Source of the DNA: Phycisphaerales bacterium
GTDB lineage: Bacteria > Planctomycetota > Phycisphaerae > Phycisphaerales > UBA1924
Direction of reading: 5' to 3'
NCBI GenBank assembly: GCA_013360675.1
Contig: JABWBB010000001.1
Location: forward strand, 62,001-126,000
Length of the DNA stretch: 64,000 nucleotides
Positions 35,433 to 45,742 of this stretch are shown piece after piece. The position numbers and the translations under genes are program-made. Positions within the stretch are counted from its first letter, which is position 1. Every line of letters starts with the position of its first letter. The notes under the pieces were generated by a model. That model saw nothing but the letters and a program-made list of their open reading frames with translations. It was not told where the DNA came from and did not search any database.

Positions 35433-37266
35433 GGGTGTCGGGTCCTGAAGCGGGCGGCTCGCTGATCAACTCCACGCCGATCCGGAAGGGCGTGGCGCTT
35501 ACCACGCGAACGCGGGAGTTCTCGGGAATGTAACCAAACTCGGCGACCGCGTCGACGACCCGCCCATCGATGATCACACGCCCGGCCGGACGCATCGGCG
35601 TCACGCACTCGCCCTCATCGCCGACGCCGATATCCTCGTCGCCCGCCATCGCCCGCAGCATCGGCTCGACGGGCTCCTCTCCCGCATCGACCAGGATCAT
35701 GCCCCGGAAGAACGGGATTGAGCGCATGTGACGGGCGATGACATAGAACCCCGCCCCGGCGGTGACCATCGCCAGCACCACCGTGACCATTCCCTGCAGC
35801 AGATTGCTCTGCGCCTCTTGCGTGGTGGGGAAGAGCCCGCCCTGCGGGATAAAGGTCGTGACCAGCCCGCCAAAGAGCAGGATCAGCCCCAGGATTCCCG
35901 GCACGCCAAACCCCGGCGTGACGAAGATCTCGATCCCGATCAGCGCGATGCCCGCCAGGATCGCCGCCACTTCCCACCACGACGCCATGCCGATGAGCAT
36001 GGGCGGGGCGATGAATGCGGCCAGCGCGATCAGCGCAATGAAGCCGGGGAGCGACACGCCCGGGTGCGTCATCTCGACGAACAGGCCGATGAGGAAGACC
36101 GCCAGGATCAAGCCGCGCACCCAGAAACTCGTCAGGAAGAGCACCAGCCCCTCGGACCAGTTCTGATCGAGGCGCTTGAGATAGGTCGACTGGAAAAAGT
36201 CGGCCACGTCCTTGTCGGTGCGGATGGGAACGACGCTTCCATCGGGCGCGACGGCGTTGACCGCCAGGCCAAAGAAGATCATGTCCTCGGCGCCCAGCAC
36301 CGCGGCGCCCGTGCCGTCGGTCGCCTTGGCCAGAACTTCCCAGCGTCCGGCGTCGGCGCTGCTCAGGACAGGGCGAGAACTGGCGAGCTGGCCCTGATCG
36401 GCGGAGAGCACGTCGGCGATGATCGCGAGCTTCGACGAGCCGGCGGGGGCGCCCTCCACCGTGGGCCCGCGCGGCCCGCTCGTGCCGGGTGCGCCCGCGA
36501 GGCGCACCGGGCCCGTGGTGGTCTGGCCCGGGAAGAGCAGCTCGAACTCGGCGCGGTCGATGCACATCCGCTCGCCCGTGTCCTTGTTCCGCACGAACCA
36601 GAGTTCCACGTCGTTGGCGATCAGCGCCTGCATCAGGTACTCGTCGCGCACATACGCCCCGAATGAGTTGTTGAATCGGCGCGCCGAATCTCGCACGTCG
36701 GCCACCAGCGGCGGGAGGAGTTTCTTGAGGATCTGCTCGTTGTCGATCGGCGACACGCCCCGGATCGGATCCGCCGCCACCGGCATCGCGTCGCCGAAGA
36801 TCACCGGGTCATTCACGATGATCTCGCGGCAGGCCAGCGCGATGATCGCGCCCCCGCTGATCGCCTGCGTGTTGATCCACGCCACCGTGTTGCGCACGGG
36901 GCACTGCTTGATCATGCTGCTGATCCGCAGCACCGCGCGAACCCCGCCGCCGGGGGTATCGATGTCGAAGACGATCGCGTCGGCGCCGCTGCGTACGGCC
37001 AGATCAAGGCGGCGTTGCACGCTCGTGGCCATGACCGAGCTGCCGTCGGAACTCTCGTCAATCTCGCCGTGGATGGTGATGATCGCCACGTTGGTGGCTT
37101 GGCGGGCCGCCACACCGGGGACCATGGGTACGGGCGTCGCAGGATTCGCCGGGCCGGACGCGGGAGGTGTGGTCTGGGCCGGGGCGAGCAGCGCCGCCAG
37201 GGCGATCAGCAGCAGCCCCATCGCCACGGGAAGACGCCAGGGGATTGTCCGGTGCGGTGTGCCCAC
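35425..37266 (-). CDS. NfeD1b-type membrane protease (ClpP-like domain plus NfeD)
   Basis: A signal-like N-terminus (RLPVAMGLLLIALAALLAPAQ) is followed by a ClpP/SppA-like serine protease domain (IITIHGEIDESS, VFDIDTPGGGV, INTQAISGGAIIALACREI with the likely nucleophile Ser), then four to five membrane helices and a C-terminal NfeD domain (GRVIIDGRVVDAVAEFGYIPENSRVRVVS). Archaeal relatives cleave stomatin-type proteins with a Ser-Lys pair; here a Lys pair in ILKKLLPPL is the candidate base, by position only. GTG 37266 gives a normal signal peptide; ATG 37221 is an alternative. It heads the NfeD1b-NfeD-FloA operon. Confidence 0.85.
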   Translation of the reverse strand: MGTPHRTIPWRLPVAMGLLLIALAALLAPAQTTPPASGPANPATPVPMVPGVAARQATNVAIITIHGEIDESSDGSSVMATSVQRRLDLAVRSGADAIVFDIDTPGGGVRAVLRISSMIKQCPVRNTVAWINTQAISGGAIIALACREIIVNDPVIFGDAMPVAADPIRGVSPIDNEQILKKLLPPLVADVRDSARRFNNSFGAYVRDEYLMQALIANDVELWFVRNKDTGERMCIDRAEFELLFPGQTTTGPVRLAGAPGTSGPRGPTVEGAPAGSSKLAIIADVLSADQGQLASSRPVLSSADAGRWEVLAKATDGTGAAVLGAEDMIFFGLAVNAVAPDGSVVPIRTDKDVADFFQSTYLKRLDQNWSEGLVLFLTSFWVRGLILAVFLIGLFVEMTHPGVSLPGFIALIALAAFIAPPMLIGMASWWEVAAILAGIALIGIEIFVTPGFGVPGILGLILLFGGLVTTFIPQGGLFPTTQEAQSNLLQGMVTVVLAMVTAGAGFYVIARHMRSIPFFRGMILVDAGEEPVEPMLRAMAGDEDIGVGDEGECVTPMRPAGRVIIDGRVVDAVAEFGYIPENSRVRVVSATPFRIGVELISEPPASGPDTHG

Positions 37267-37471
37267 GCCAGAGTATAGATTCGGCGGACACCCCCCTTTC
37301 GTTGCACCCGAGAGTGTCAGTAGCGGGAGGAGCATCGCCCCAACCTCCATGCACCCGCCCGGACGCCAACCAGCCACGGGCGGCAACATACGCCACAGGG
37401 CGGGGTGCTTCCCTACGCTTCCCCTCCAGCAAGCCCTTTCCATCAAGCCCTTCCGATCAAGGAGGTTTCGC

Positions 37472-38641
37472 GTGTCGACCCTTGCAAACAGCGCCGGCGG
37501 CCTTGCGATCAACGGCGGGACGCCTGTCTCTCCCAAGCCCGTCCCCTTCATGTCCACCGCCCTCACCCAGGCCGACATCGACGCCGCCACCGCGGTGCTC
37601 AAGTCCGGCATGCTCCGCGCCGCCAAAAAGTGCGAGGAGTTCGAGCAGCGCTGGGGCGCCATGACCCAGGCCAAGCACACCATGACCTGCGCCAACGGCA
37701 CGGTCGCCCTGCAACTCGCCTACGAGCCCCTTTTCAAGCGCGGTGACGATGTCCTCGTCCCCGCCTGGAGCTACATCGCCACGGTCTCCATGGTCGTCGC
37801 CCGCGGCGGCAACCCCATCTTCGTCGACGCCAACCCCGAGACCTTCCAGATCGATGTCGCCGACGCCGCCCGCAAGATCACACCCAAGACCACCGCCATC
37901 GCGGTGACGCATCTCTACGGCGGGGTGGCGGACATCGACGCCGTCCAGGCTCTCGCCGCCAAGCACAACCTCAAGGTCATCTACGACGCGGCCCAGGCCC
38001 ACCTCGCCACCTACAAGGGCAAGGGGCTGGGGGCGTTCGGCGATGCGGTGACCTATTCGCTCTATGCCACAAAGAACCTCGCCACCGGCGAGGGCGGCTT
38101 TGTCACCTGCAACGACGATGCGCTCGCCCGCCAGATCAAGCTGCTCCGCAGCCACGGCGAGACCGACAAGTACCTGCACGAGCAGGTCGGCTACAACTAC
38201 CGCCTCAACGACATCGCCGGCGCGATCGGCTGCTCGCGCCTCGATCGGCTCGAGGCGCAGACGGCCCAGCGCCAGAAGAATGCCGCCCGGTACGACGCGA
38301 TCCTCGCGAAGATCCCCGGTTTCCTCGCCCCCAAGGTGACGCCCAACACCACGTGTATCTGGCACCTCTACACGGTGCGCATCGCCGATGGGGCCCTGCG
38401 CTGCACGCGCGATGAGTTCTGCAAGGCGCTGATGGGCGAGGGCGTGCCGACGGCGGTGCACTACCCGCGTCCGCTCCCCAAGCAGCCGGCGCTCGCCGCG
38501 TGGGACAAGAAGAACACGCCCGTGTCGGATGATCTCTCGACGCGGGTCTTCTGCCTGCCCATGCACCACGACCTGAGCGACGAGCACTTTGGCATCATCG
38601 AGGCCGCGCTGAACAAAGTGGCCAAGGCGATGCGGGGCTGA
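37472..38641 (+). CDS. DegT/DnrJ/EryC1/StrS-family PLP aminotransferase
   Basis: These enzymes aminate keto-sugars or inosose-type compounds. The 389 residues include NGTVALQLAYEPLFKRGDDVLVPAWSY, IYDAAQAHLATY and the PLP-lysine region SLYATKNLATGEGGFVT, followed by VGYNYRLNDIAGAIG. GGAGG six bases before GTG 37472 fixes the start. No other sugar-nucleotide genes flank it, so the substrate is unknown. It is divergent from the NfeD1b gene. Confidence 0.9.
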   Translation: MSTLANSAGGLAINGGTPVSPKPVPFMSTALTQADIDAATAVLKSGMLRAAKKCEEFEQRWGAMTQAKHTMTCANGTVALQLAYEPLFKRGDDVLVPAWSYIATVSMVVARGGNPIFVDANPETFQIDVADAARKITPKTTAIAVTHLYGGVADIDAVQALAAKHNLKVIYDAAQAHLATYKGKGLGAFGDAVTYSLYATKNLATGEGGFVTCNDDALARQIKLLRSHGETDKYLHEQVGYNYRLNDIAGAIGCSRLDRLEAQTAQRQKNAARYDAILAKIPGFLAPKVTPNTTCIWHLYTVRIADGALRCTRDEFCKALMGEGVPTAVHYPRPLPKQPALAAWDKKNTPVSDDLSTRVFCLPMHHDLSDEHFGIIEAALNKVAKAMRG

Positions 38642-38670
38642 GTCGATTCAAGCCGAGACAAACGAAATAA

Positions 38671-38697
38671 AACCCGGTCGCATGGCCCGGGTTTTTT
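38671..38697. terminator. Bidirectional intrinsic terminator between degT-like gene and glmS
   Basis: Arms AACCCGG/CCGGGTT (38671-38677, 38687-38693) with T tracts on the plus side (to 38697) and A tracts on the left that serve the minus strand. It lies between two converging genes. Confidence 0.85.
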
Positions 38698-38734
38698 CAT
38701 GCGTTGTTGCTCGATGTGCCGGAAACGAGTCTGC

Positions 38735-40564
38735 TTACTCCACCGTCACGCTCTTGGCCAGGTTGCGGGGCTTGTCCACGTCGTGCCCGCGGATCACCGC
38801 CGCGTGATACGCCATCAACTGCAGCGGCACCACCGTCAGCATCGGGCTCAGCGGCTCGGCGATGTCGGGCACGTACAGCACGTCCTCGGCATACCGCTTG
38901 ATCTCGTGGTCGCCCTCGGTCGCGACGGCGATCACGTGCCCGCCGCGGGCCCGCACTTCCTGGATGTTGCTCATCACCTTGTCGTACTGGCGGCCCCGGT
39001 TGGCGATAAAGACCGCGGGCATCCCCTCGCTGATGAGGGCGATGGGCCCGTGCTTCATCTCCGCCGCGGGCATCCCCTCGGCGTGGATGTACGAGATTTC
39101 CTTGAGCTTGAGCGCCCCCTCCAGCGCGGTCGGATAGTTGTACCCGCGCCCGAGAAAGAGCCAGTTTTCGCGGTCGCAATACTTCTCGGTCACCTTGCGG
39201 ATGGCCTCGTCCTGCGTCAGCACCTGCTCGATCTTCTCGGGCAGGCTGTCCAGGGCTTTGAGCAGTTCCGAGCAGTGCTCGGTCGACATGAAGCGACGCC
39301 GCCCCAGGAAGAGCGTGATGAGCGTCAGCACGCAGACCTGCCCGACAAAGGCCTTGGTCGAAGCCACGCCGATCTCGGGCCCCACGCGCAGATAAACGCC
39401 CGCATCGGTCTCGCGCGGGATGGACGAGCCGACGGCGTTAACCACGCCCAGCGAGAGCGCGCCGCGTTCCTTGGCCTCGCGCAGGGCCGCGAGTGTGTCG
39501 GCGGTCTCACCCGACTGGCTCACCGCGATCACCGCCGTCCCGTCCTCGATGATCGGGTTGCGATAGCGGAACTCGCTGGCATATTCGGCGACGGCGGGGA
39601 GTTTGGCCAGGTCTTCGAGCAGGTATTCACCGATCATCGCCGCGTGCAGGGCCGTGCCCTGCGCGGTGAGGACGACGCGCCGGAGTTTGGTGAGCTCCTT
39701 GGCCAGGCCCGCGAGCCCGCCGAGGATGACGCGCCCTTCCTTGACGTCGATGCGCCCGCGCAGGCAGTTGCGCAGGGCCTTGGGCTGCTCGTAGATCTCC
39801 TTGCGCATGAAGTGCTGGTAGCCGCCCAGTTCGATCTCCTGGAGTTCGATCTCCAGTTGCTCGATGCGGGGCGTGACGGGGACATTGTGGATCGTGCTGG
39901 TGTGGAAGCCCTCGGGCGTGATCTTCACGACGTTGTAGTCGTCGAGGGTGAACGCCGTCGCGGTGTGCGACACGATCGCCGAGGCGTCGGAGGCCACGAA
40001 GTATTCCCCGTTGCCGATGCCCACAATCAGCGGCGAGCCCTTGCGAGCCACGACCAGCACGTTGGGCTCCTTCTCGCAGATCACGGCGATCGAATAGGCC
40101 CCGGTCACTTCGCGCAGAGCGGCCTGCACGGCCCGCTCAAGATCGCCCTCGTACAACTCGCCGATGAGCATGGCCAGCACCTCGGTGTCGGTCTGGCTCT
40201 TGAAGGTGTGCCCCTTCTCTTCGAGGTAGGTCTTGAGCGAGGCGTAGTTCTCGATGATGCCGTTGTGGATGAGGGCGATGCCGACCTTGTCGTCGATGTG
40301 CGGGTGGGCGTTGATGTCGGTGACCCCGCCGTGGGTCGCCCAGCGCGTGTGGGCCATGCCCAGATTGCCGCTGAGCCCGCCGTTCTCTTCGAGTTTGTCC
40401 TCGAGGTTCTGGACGCGTCCGATGGACTTGCAGACCCGGAGTTTGCCCTTCTCGAGCACGGCGATGCCCGCCGAGTCATACCCGCGATACTCGAGGCGCT
40501 TGAGGCCCTCGAGCAGGAGTTGCTGGCAGGGTTTGTTCCCGACGTAGGCGACGATCCCGCACAT
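38735..40564 (-). CDS. glmS: Glutamine-fructose-6-phosphate aminotransferase (isomerizing)
   Basis: GlmS makes glucosamine-6-phosphate from fructose-6-phosphate and glutamine for peptidoglycan and lipopolysaccharide. It starts MCGIVAYVGN, with Cys2 as the amidotransferase nucleophile; two SIS domains follow (VSQSGETADT; CSELLK...GRGYNYPTALEGALKLKEISY) and the end KSVTVE is the conserved catalytic tail. At 609 residues it has the usual length. I see no glmS ribozyme in the 269-base upstream gap. Confidence 0.96.
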   Translation of the reverse strand: MCGIVAYVGNKPCQQLLLEGLKRLEYRGYDSAGIAVLEKGKLRVCKSIGRVQNLEDKLEENGGLSGNLGMAHTRWATHGGVTDINAHPHIDDKVGIALIHNGIIENYASLKTYLEEKGHTFKSQTDTEVLAMLIGELYEGDLERAVQAALREVTGAYSIAVICEKEPNVLVVARKGSPLIVGIGNGEYFVASDASAIVSHTATAFTLDDYNVVKITPEGFHTSTIHNVPVTPRIEQLEIELQEIELGGYQHFMRKEIYEQPKALRNCLRGRIDVKEGRVILGGLAGLAKELTKLRRVVLTAQGTALHAAMIGEYLLEDLAKLPAVAEYASEFRYRNPIIEDGTAVIAVSQSGETADTLAALREAKERGALSLGVVNAVGSSIPRETDAGVYLRVGPEIGVASTKAFVGQVCVLTLITLFLGRRRFMSTEHCSELLKALDSLPEKIEQVLTQDEAIRKVTEKYCDRENWLFLGRGYNYPTALEGALKLKEISYIHAEGMPAAEMKHGPIALISEGMPAVFIANRGRQYDKVMSNIQEVRARGGHVIAVATEGDHEIKRYAEDVLYVPDIAEPLSPMLTVVPLQLMAYHAAVIRGHDVDKPRNLAKSVTVE

Positions 40565-40833
40565 GCTGGCACACTCCCGTCCATGCTTGCCGCCGAACGC
40601 AGGCAGTCCTGCGTGTTCCTGGGCGGTTCATTGTAGAGCCGCGTCCGGGAACTACCCGCCCTGGGCCTCGAGCCGGTGTACCTACTGATCGGCGACCCCG
40701 TGGGTTCGCTGAGCCTAAGACAGCCTGCTCGCCCCCTCTTTGTGGTCCCCCTCCGCTTTCCGGCGTGCCCCAGGACCAATAAAAGCCGATAATCTCCTTC
40801 CAACGCGGGTTCTCACGCCGGAGCGTCGCGGAC

Positions 40834-42012
40834 GTGTTTGTCTCTCAAGCTCATTCCTTTCGCCAGCAGGCCAGGCTGGCCATCACCCTGGCCTGGGTCG
40901 CCGGGTGCACCAACGCCATCGCGGTGCTGGCCTGCGGCGAGGCGGTCTCGCACGCCACCGGGCACACTACGCAACTGGGCATCGACCTGGCCCGCGCCGC
41001 GACGGAGTCATGGGATGCCTTGGTTGGGTCGTCGCTGGTCTTCCTGGTTGTGATCCTGCTGGCCTTTGGCGTGGGGGCGATGCTCGCCGGTTTCGTGATC
41101 GAACTGGGACGCAGACGCGGGTGGGAATCGATCTACGTCCTGCCCATGAGCCTTGAAGCCGCATGCCTGGCGGCGTTTGCGATCGTCATCGAGTATGCGG
41201 GAGACATGAACACCAGCCTGCTCCGAGGGCTGACCGGTCTGGCCGCCCTGGCCATGGGCATGCAGAACGCGACCATCACGCGCATTTCGAACGGGGTCGT
41301 CCGGACGACGCACGTCACGGGCGTGCTCACCGACCTGGGGGTCGAGGTCGGGCACACGCTCGTCGACGCGATGAAGCCCGGGCGCCCCACGCTCGCCGAC
41401 TTCATGCGCGTGGCGACCAGCCAGAATGCACGGCGCATCGGCGTGCTCGTCTCGATCCTGGGTTCTTTCGTACTCGGAGCCGGGCTGGGGGCGGCGTTGT
41501 TCACCGCCGCGCCGCGCGTGGCGATGTTCCCCCCCGTGCTCTTTCTGCTGTGGACCATCTATCAGGACGCGGCGCGTCCCATCGCCGAGATCGAGCCGTC
41601 GGATCTCATCCGCGGCGCGGGGCTGCCCCTCCCGGCGGGGATCGCCGTGCTCCACCTGCGCCCGGACCCCAGACGCAGCGGGGTGCAGCGTCTCCCGGGC
41701 TTCGAGACCTGGTACGAACGCCTCGACCCGGGAACGCGCGTGGTGATCCTCGATCTGGGCGACGTGCCCGGGCTCAGCGTGAACTCCATCATCGAGTTGC
41801 GCGCCGCCGCGGCCTACTTGCGTCGGCACGGGCAGCGCCTCATCCTCGCCGGGATCACCAAACCCCAGTGGGAGGGTTTTCGCGCAATCCGCGGCGGAGA
41901 AAGGCTCGAGCCCGGGGAGATTTGCCCGGACCTCGAACTGGCCATCGCGCGTGGGATCAACGAACTGGCCTCGCTGCCGCGGGAGGCTCCGCCCAGTGGC
42001 ACCCGTGCCTGA
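40834..42012 (+). CDS. DUF1275 (YoaK-like) membrane protein fused to a C-terminal STAS domain
   Basis: The first 235 residues are six-helix-like DUF1275 sequence (TLAWVAGCTNAIAVLACGEAVSHATGHTTQLG ... MGMQNATITRISNGVVRTTHVTGVLTDLG). After a linker comes a STAS-type domain (about 255-385): VVILDLGDVPGLSVNSIIELRAAAAYLRRHGQRLILAGI and CPDLELAIARGINELA. The usual phosphorylatable Asp-Ser pair of anti-sigma antagonists is replaced by SVNS, so it looks more like the STAS tail of SulP anion transporters. The fusion suggests a transporter or sensor whose activity is tuned by the STAS part. The GTG start has GGAG about ten bases upstream. Confidence 0.82.
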   Translation: MFVSQAHSFRQQARLAITLAWVAGCTNAIAVLACGEAVSHATGHTTQLGIDLARAATESWDALVGSSLVFLVVILLAFGVGAMLAGFVIELGRRRGWESIYVLPMSLEAACLAAFAIVIEYAGDMNTSLLRGLTGLAALAMGMQNATITRISNGVVRTTHVTGVLTDLGVEVGHTLVDAMKPGRPTLADFMRVATSQNARRIGVLVSILGSFVLGAGLGAALFTAAPRVAMFPPVLFLLWTIYQDAARPIAEIEPSDLIRGAGLPLPAGIAVLHLRPDPRRSGVQRLPGFETWYERLDPGTRVVILDLGDVPGLSVNSIIELRAAAAYLRRHGQRLILAGITKPQWEGFRAIRGGERLEPGEICPDLELAIARGINELASLPREAPPSGTRA

Positions 42013-42162
42013 TGTGGGGAGCCCCGCCCCGACATGCATTGAAAAACTCACGCGGGCAACGATCGGGGAAGCCGGATCGCGGCTATGCTGACGACGTTTG
42101 CGCGCGGGATCGCCCCCCGCCCCGATCGTCAACCAAACACCCTCGACGTAAGGACGACGCCG

Positions 42163-45100
42163 ATGCCACGACGCACCGACATCAAGACCATCCTCGTCCT
42201 GGGCTCAGGTCCGATCGTCATCGGCCAGGGGTGCGAGTTCGACTACTCCGGCGCCCAGGCCTGCAAGGCCCTCAAGGCCGAGGGCTACCGCATCGTCCTG
42301 GTCAACTCCAATCCCGCCACCATCATGACCGACCCGGCCCTCTCGGACCGGACCTACATCGAGCCCATCACCCCCGAGGCCGTCACCAAGGTCATCGAAC
42401 TCGAGGCCCAGCGCGGCCCGCGCATCGACGCCATCCTCCCCACGCTGGGCGGGCAGACCGCCCTCAACTGCGCCTGCGCCCTGTGGGATTCGGGAATCCT
42501 TCAGCAGAACAACGTGGCGATGATCGGCGCCAACCGCGAGGTCATCCACCGCGCCGAAGACCGCCAGGTCTTCAAGGACATCGTCAAGGGCCTGGGCCTG
42601 CAGATGCCCCTGGCCAAGGCCGTCGAATCGATCGAAGACGCCGAGGCCTTCCTCGACGAGATCGGCCTGCCCGCGATCATCCGACCCGCCTTCACCCTGG
42701 GGGGAACCGGCGGCGGGATCGCCTACAACCGCGAGGAGTTCCGCGAGATCGTCCAGCGCGGGCTCGCCGCCTCGATGATCCACCAGGTCCAGATCGACCA
42801 GAGCGTCATCGGCTGGAAGGAATACGAGCTCGAGGTCGTCCGCGACCGCAAGGATAACTGCATCATCATCTGCGGCATCGAGAACATCGACCCGATGGGC
42901 GTGCACACGGGCGACTCGATCACCGTCGCGCCGATCCTCACGCTCACCGACAAGGAATACCAGGCGATGCGCGACGCCGCCTTCGCCATCATGCGTGCGG
43001 TGGGCGTCGAGACGGGCGGCTCAAACGTGCAGTTCGCCGTCAACCCTAACCCCAAGCCCCGCCCCGACGGCACGCGCCCCTTCGAGATGGTCGTGGTCGA
43101 GATGAACCCGCGCGTCAGCCGCAGTTCCGCCCTCGCGAGCAAGGCGACGGGTTTCCCCATCGCCAAGATCGCGGCGAAACTCGCCGTGGGCTACACGCTC
43201 GACGAACTCCGCAACGACATCACCGGCACCACCAGCGCCTGCTTCGAGCCGACGATCGACTATGTGGTGACGAAGATCCCGCGCTGGACCTTCGAGAAGT
43301 TCCCCGAGGCCGACGAGACCCTCACCACGCAGATGAAGAGCGTGGGCGAGGTGATGGCCATCGGGCGCACTTTCAAGGAGAGCTTCCAGAAGGCCATCCG
43401 CTCGCTCGACGTGAAGCGTTTCGGGCTGGGGCTCGACCGCAACGACAAGTGGCTCGCCGCGATGCGATCCGCCTCGCGCGACCACGCCGTCGTCGATCAC
43501 ACCGCCTCGGCCAATGCACCAGCACCCGTGCCCAACGGGGCCACGGGCCCGCGCACGGCCGATGGCGAAGCGATCGAATGGCCCATCAGCGCCGACAAAC
43601 TCACCCGCAAACTCGCCGTCCCCAGCCAGGGCCGCCTCTACTACGTGCGCTACGCCTTCAAACTCGGCTGGACGATCGAGAAGATTCACGAACTCTCGCG
43701 CATCGACCCCTTCTTTCTCGATCAGATCAAGCAACTCGTCGAGTTCGAGGATGTGCTCTGCGGCTATCGCACGCTGCAGGACGTCCCCGCCGACGTCCTT
43801 TTTCAGGCCAAGCAACTGGGCTACAGCGACGCCCAACTCGCCCACCTCTACCTGGGCACGCTCTCCGCCGATTCCATCCTCAAGATCCGCCAGTACCGCA
43901 CGAAGTTGGGCATCGAGCCGGTGTACAAACTCGTGGACACCTGCGCGGCGGAGTTCGAAGCCGTCACCCCGTACTACTACAGCACCTACGAACGCGGCAC
44001 CCGCGCCGACTCGCCCTATCGCGGCGACGACGAGGTCCGCGTCACCAGCAAGGAAAAGGTGATCATCCTGGGCGGCGGGCCTAACCGCGTGGGCCAGGGC
44101 ATCGAGTTCGACTACTGCTGCTGCCACGCCGCCTTCGCCGCCGACGACCTGGGCTTCGAGTCGGTGATGATCAACTCAAACCCCGAGACGGTGAGCACCG
44201 ACTACGACACGAGCGACCTGCTCTTCTTCGAGCCGTTGACGCTGGAAGATGTGCTGAATGTGGTCGAACGCCTCGCGGGCCCCGACGCCGCCAAGGCGCG
44301 TTCACTGGTCAAGGGCGTCATCGTCCAGTTCGGCGGTCAAACCCCCCTCAACCTCGCGCACGGCCTGGTCGCCGGCGGCGCGCCCATCATCGGCACCAGC
44401 CTCGATTCGATCGACCTCGCCGAGGACCGCAAACGCTTCGACGCGCTGCTGTCTCGTCTCTCGCTCAAGCGCCCCAACTCGGGCATCGCCCACTCACTCG
44501 ATGAAGCCGTCGAGGTCGCCTCGCGCGTCGGCTACCCCGTGCTCATCCGCCCCAGTTACGTGCTGGGCGGGCGCGGCATGGAGATCTGCCCCGACGAAAA
44601 GGCCCTGCGCCACTTCATGACCACCGCCCTGCACACCGCGGGCCTCGACGACGCCCCCGTCCTCATCGATGCCTTCCTCGCCGCCGCCACCGAGGTCGAC
44701 GTCGACGTCGTCGCCGACTTTGTTCCGGGCACCGAAAAGACCGCCCCCGGCGCGGACCGCCGCGCCATTGTCTGCGGCATCATGGAGCAGATCGAACAAG
44801 CCGGCGTGCACTCGGGCGACTCGGCCTGCACGCTGCCGCCCGCGACCATCACCGGCCCCCTGCGCCAACGCATCGAGACCCTCGCCATCGATCTCGCCCG
44901 CGAACTCAAGGTCTGCGGCCTGATGAACATCCAACTCGCGGTCAAGGACGGCGAGATCTACATTCTCGAGGTCAACCCCCGCGCCAGCCGCACCGTGCCC
45001 TTTGTCAGCAAGGCCACGCACGTTCCCTGGCCCGCCATCGCGGCCAAGGCCATGATGGGCGCCGCCCTGCGCGATCAGGGCGTTTCACCCCGCATGCCCC

Positions 45101-45738
45101 GCGGCTATTACGCCGTCAAGGAATCGGTCTTCCCCTTCTCCAAGTTCCCCAAGGTCGACGTCGTGCTCGGGCCCGAGATGCGCTCGACGGGCGAGGTGAT
45201 GGGCATCGATCCCAACCTCTCCATCGCCTTCGCCAAGAGCCAGATGGCCGCCCTGGTTGAACTCCCCACCGACCCGGGCGAGGGGGCGGTCTTCGTCAGC
45301 GTGCGTGAATCCGACCGCGAAACAGTCCTCGAACCTGTGCGCACGCTCATCGCCATGGGCTTCACGGTCTATGCGACGGCGGGCACGGCCAAGCACCTGC
45401 AGGCCCACGGCATCGAGCCCAAGGTGCTGCAGAAAATCGCCGCCGGCGCTCGACCCAACGTCCTCGATCTCATGGCCAACAACGAGATCGCGCTGGTCAT
45501 CAACACGCCCACGCGCACCGGCTGGCAGACCGACGAGGGCCGCATCCGCGCCACCGCCGTGCGGCTCAACATCCCGATGATCACGACGGCGACAGCGGGG
45601 GTGATGGCCGTCCGCGCGATCGAGGCCATGCGCACGCAGGGGTGGGGGGTCGCCGCACTGCAGGATTATGTGTCAGAACCGGGCGAAGGGCCCGTGGTGT
45701 TCGAGCCAACACTTCGCACTCGCGGCGTATTGAAGTAG
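42163..45738 (+). CDS. carB: Carbamoyl-phosphate synthase large subunit
   Basis: CarB makes carbamoyl phosphate for arginine and pyrimidines. Both ATP-grasp halves are present ([32 protein letters not shown]), as well as the oligomerisation part and the C-terminal MGS-like regulatory domain ([16 protein letters not shown]). It has 1191 residues, over 100 more than the E. coli subunit; part of the excess is a low-complexity loop near 440-465 ([20 protein letters not shown]) after the first ATP-grasp half. TAAGGACG before ATG 42163 supports the start. carA is not in the window. Confidence 0.95.
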   Translation: MPRRTDIKTILVLGSGPIVIGQGCEFDYSGAQACKALKAEGYRIVLVNSNPATIMTDPALSDRTYIEPITPEAVTKVIELEAQRGPRIDAILPTLGGQTALNCACALWDSGILQQNNVAMIGANREVIHRAEDRQVFKDIVKGLGLQMPLAKAVESIEDAEAFLDEIGLPAIIRPAFTLGGTGGGIAYNREEFREIVQRGLAASMIHQVQIDQSVIGWKEYELEVVRDRKDNCIIICGIENIDPMGVHTGDSITVAPILTLTDKEYQAMRDAAFAIMRAVGVETGGSNVQFAVNPNPKPRPDGTRPFEMVVVEMNPRVSRSSALASKATGFPIAKIAAKLAVGYTLDELRNDITGTTSACFEPTIDYVVTKIPRWTFEKFPEADETLTTQMKSVGEVMAIGRTFKESFQKAIRSLDVKRFGLGLDRNDKWLAAMRSASRDHAVVDHTASANAPAPVPNGATGPRTADGEAIEWPISADKLTRKLAVPSQGRLYYVRYAFKLGWTIEKIHELSRIDPFFLDQIKQLVEFEDVLCGYRTLQDVPADVLFQAKQLGYSDAQLAHLYLGTLSADSILKIRQYRTKLGIEPVYKLVDTCAAEFEAVTPYYYSTYERGTRADSPYRGDDEVRVTSKEKVIILGGGPNRVGQGIEFDYCCCHAAFAADDLGFESVMINSNPETVSTDYDTSDLLFFEPLTLEDVLNVVERLAGPDAAKARSLVKGVIVQFGGQTPLNLAHGLVAGGAPIIGTSLDSIDLAEDRKRFDALLSRLSLKRPNSGIAHSLDEAVEVASRVGYPVLIRPSYVLGGRGMEICPDEKALRHFMTTALHTAGLDDAPVLIDAFLAAATEVDVDVVADFVPGTEKTAPGADRRAIVCGIMEQIEQAGVHSGDSACTLPPATITGPLRQRIETLAIDLARELKVCGLMNIQLAVKDGEIYILEVNPRASRTVPFVSKATHVPWPAIAAKAMMGAALRDQGVSPRMPRGYYAVKESVFPFSKFPKVDVVLGPEMRSTGEVMGIDPNLSIAFAKSQMAALVELPTDPGEGAVFVSVRESDRETVLEPVRTLIAMGFTVYATAGTAKHLQAHGIEPKVLQKIAAGARPNVLDLMANNEIALVINTPTRTGWQTDEGRIRATAVRLNIPMITTATAGVMAVRAIEAMRTQGWGVAALQDYVSEPGEGPVVFEPTLRTRGVLK

Positions 45739-45742
45739 TGAA

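Noticed and set aside
36419-37471. Upstream extension of the DegT-like frame
   Set aside because: It is antisense to the NfeD1b gene; the GGAGG before GTG 37472 gives a much better start.
40565-40833. glmS ribozyme or riboswitch upstream of glmS
   Set aside because: I see no conserved glmS ribozyme core in the gap, and the gene is simply preceded by a divergent spacer.
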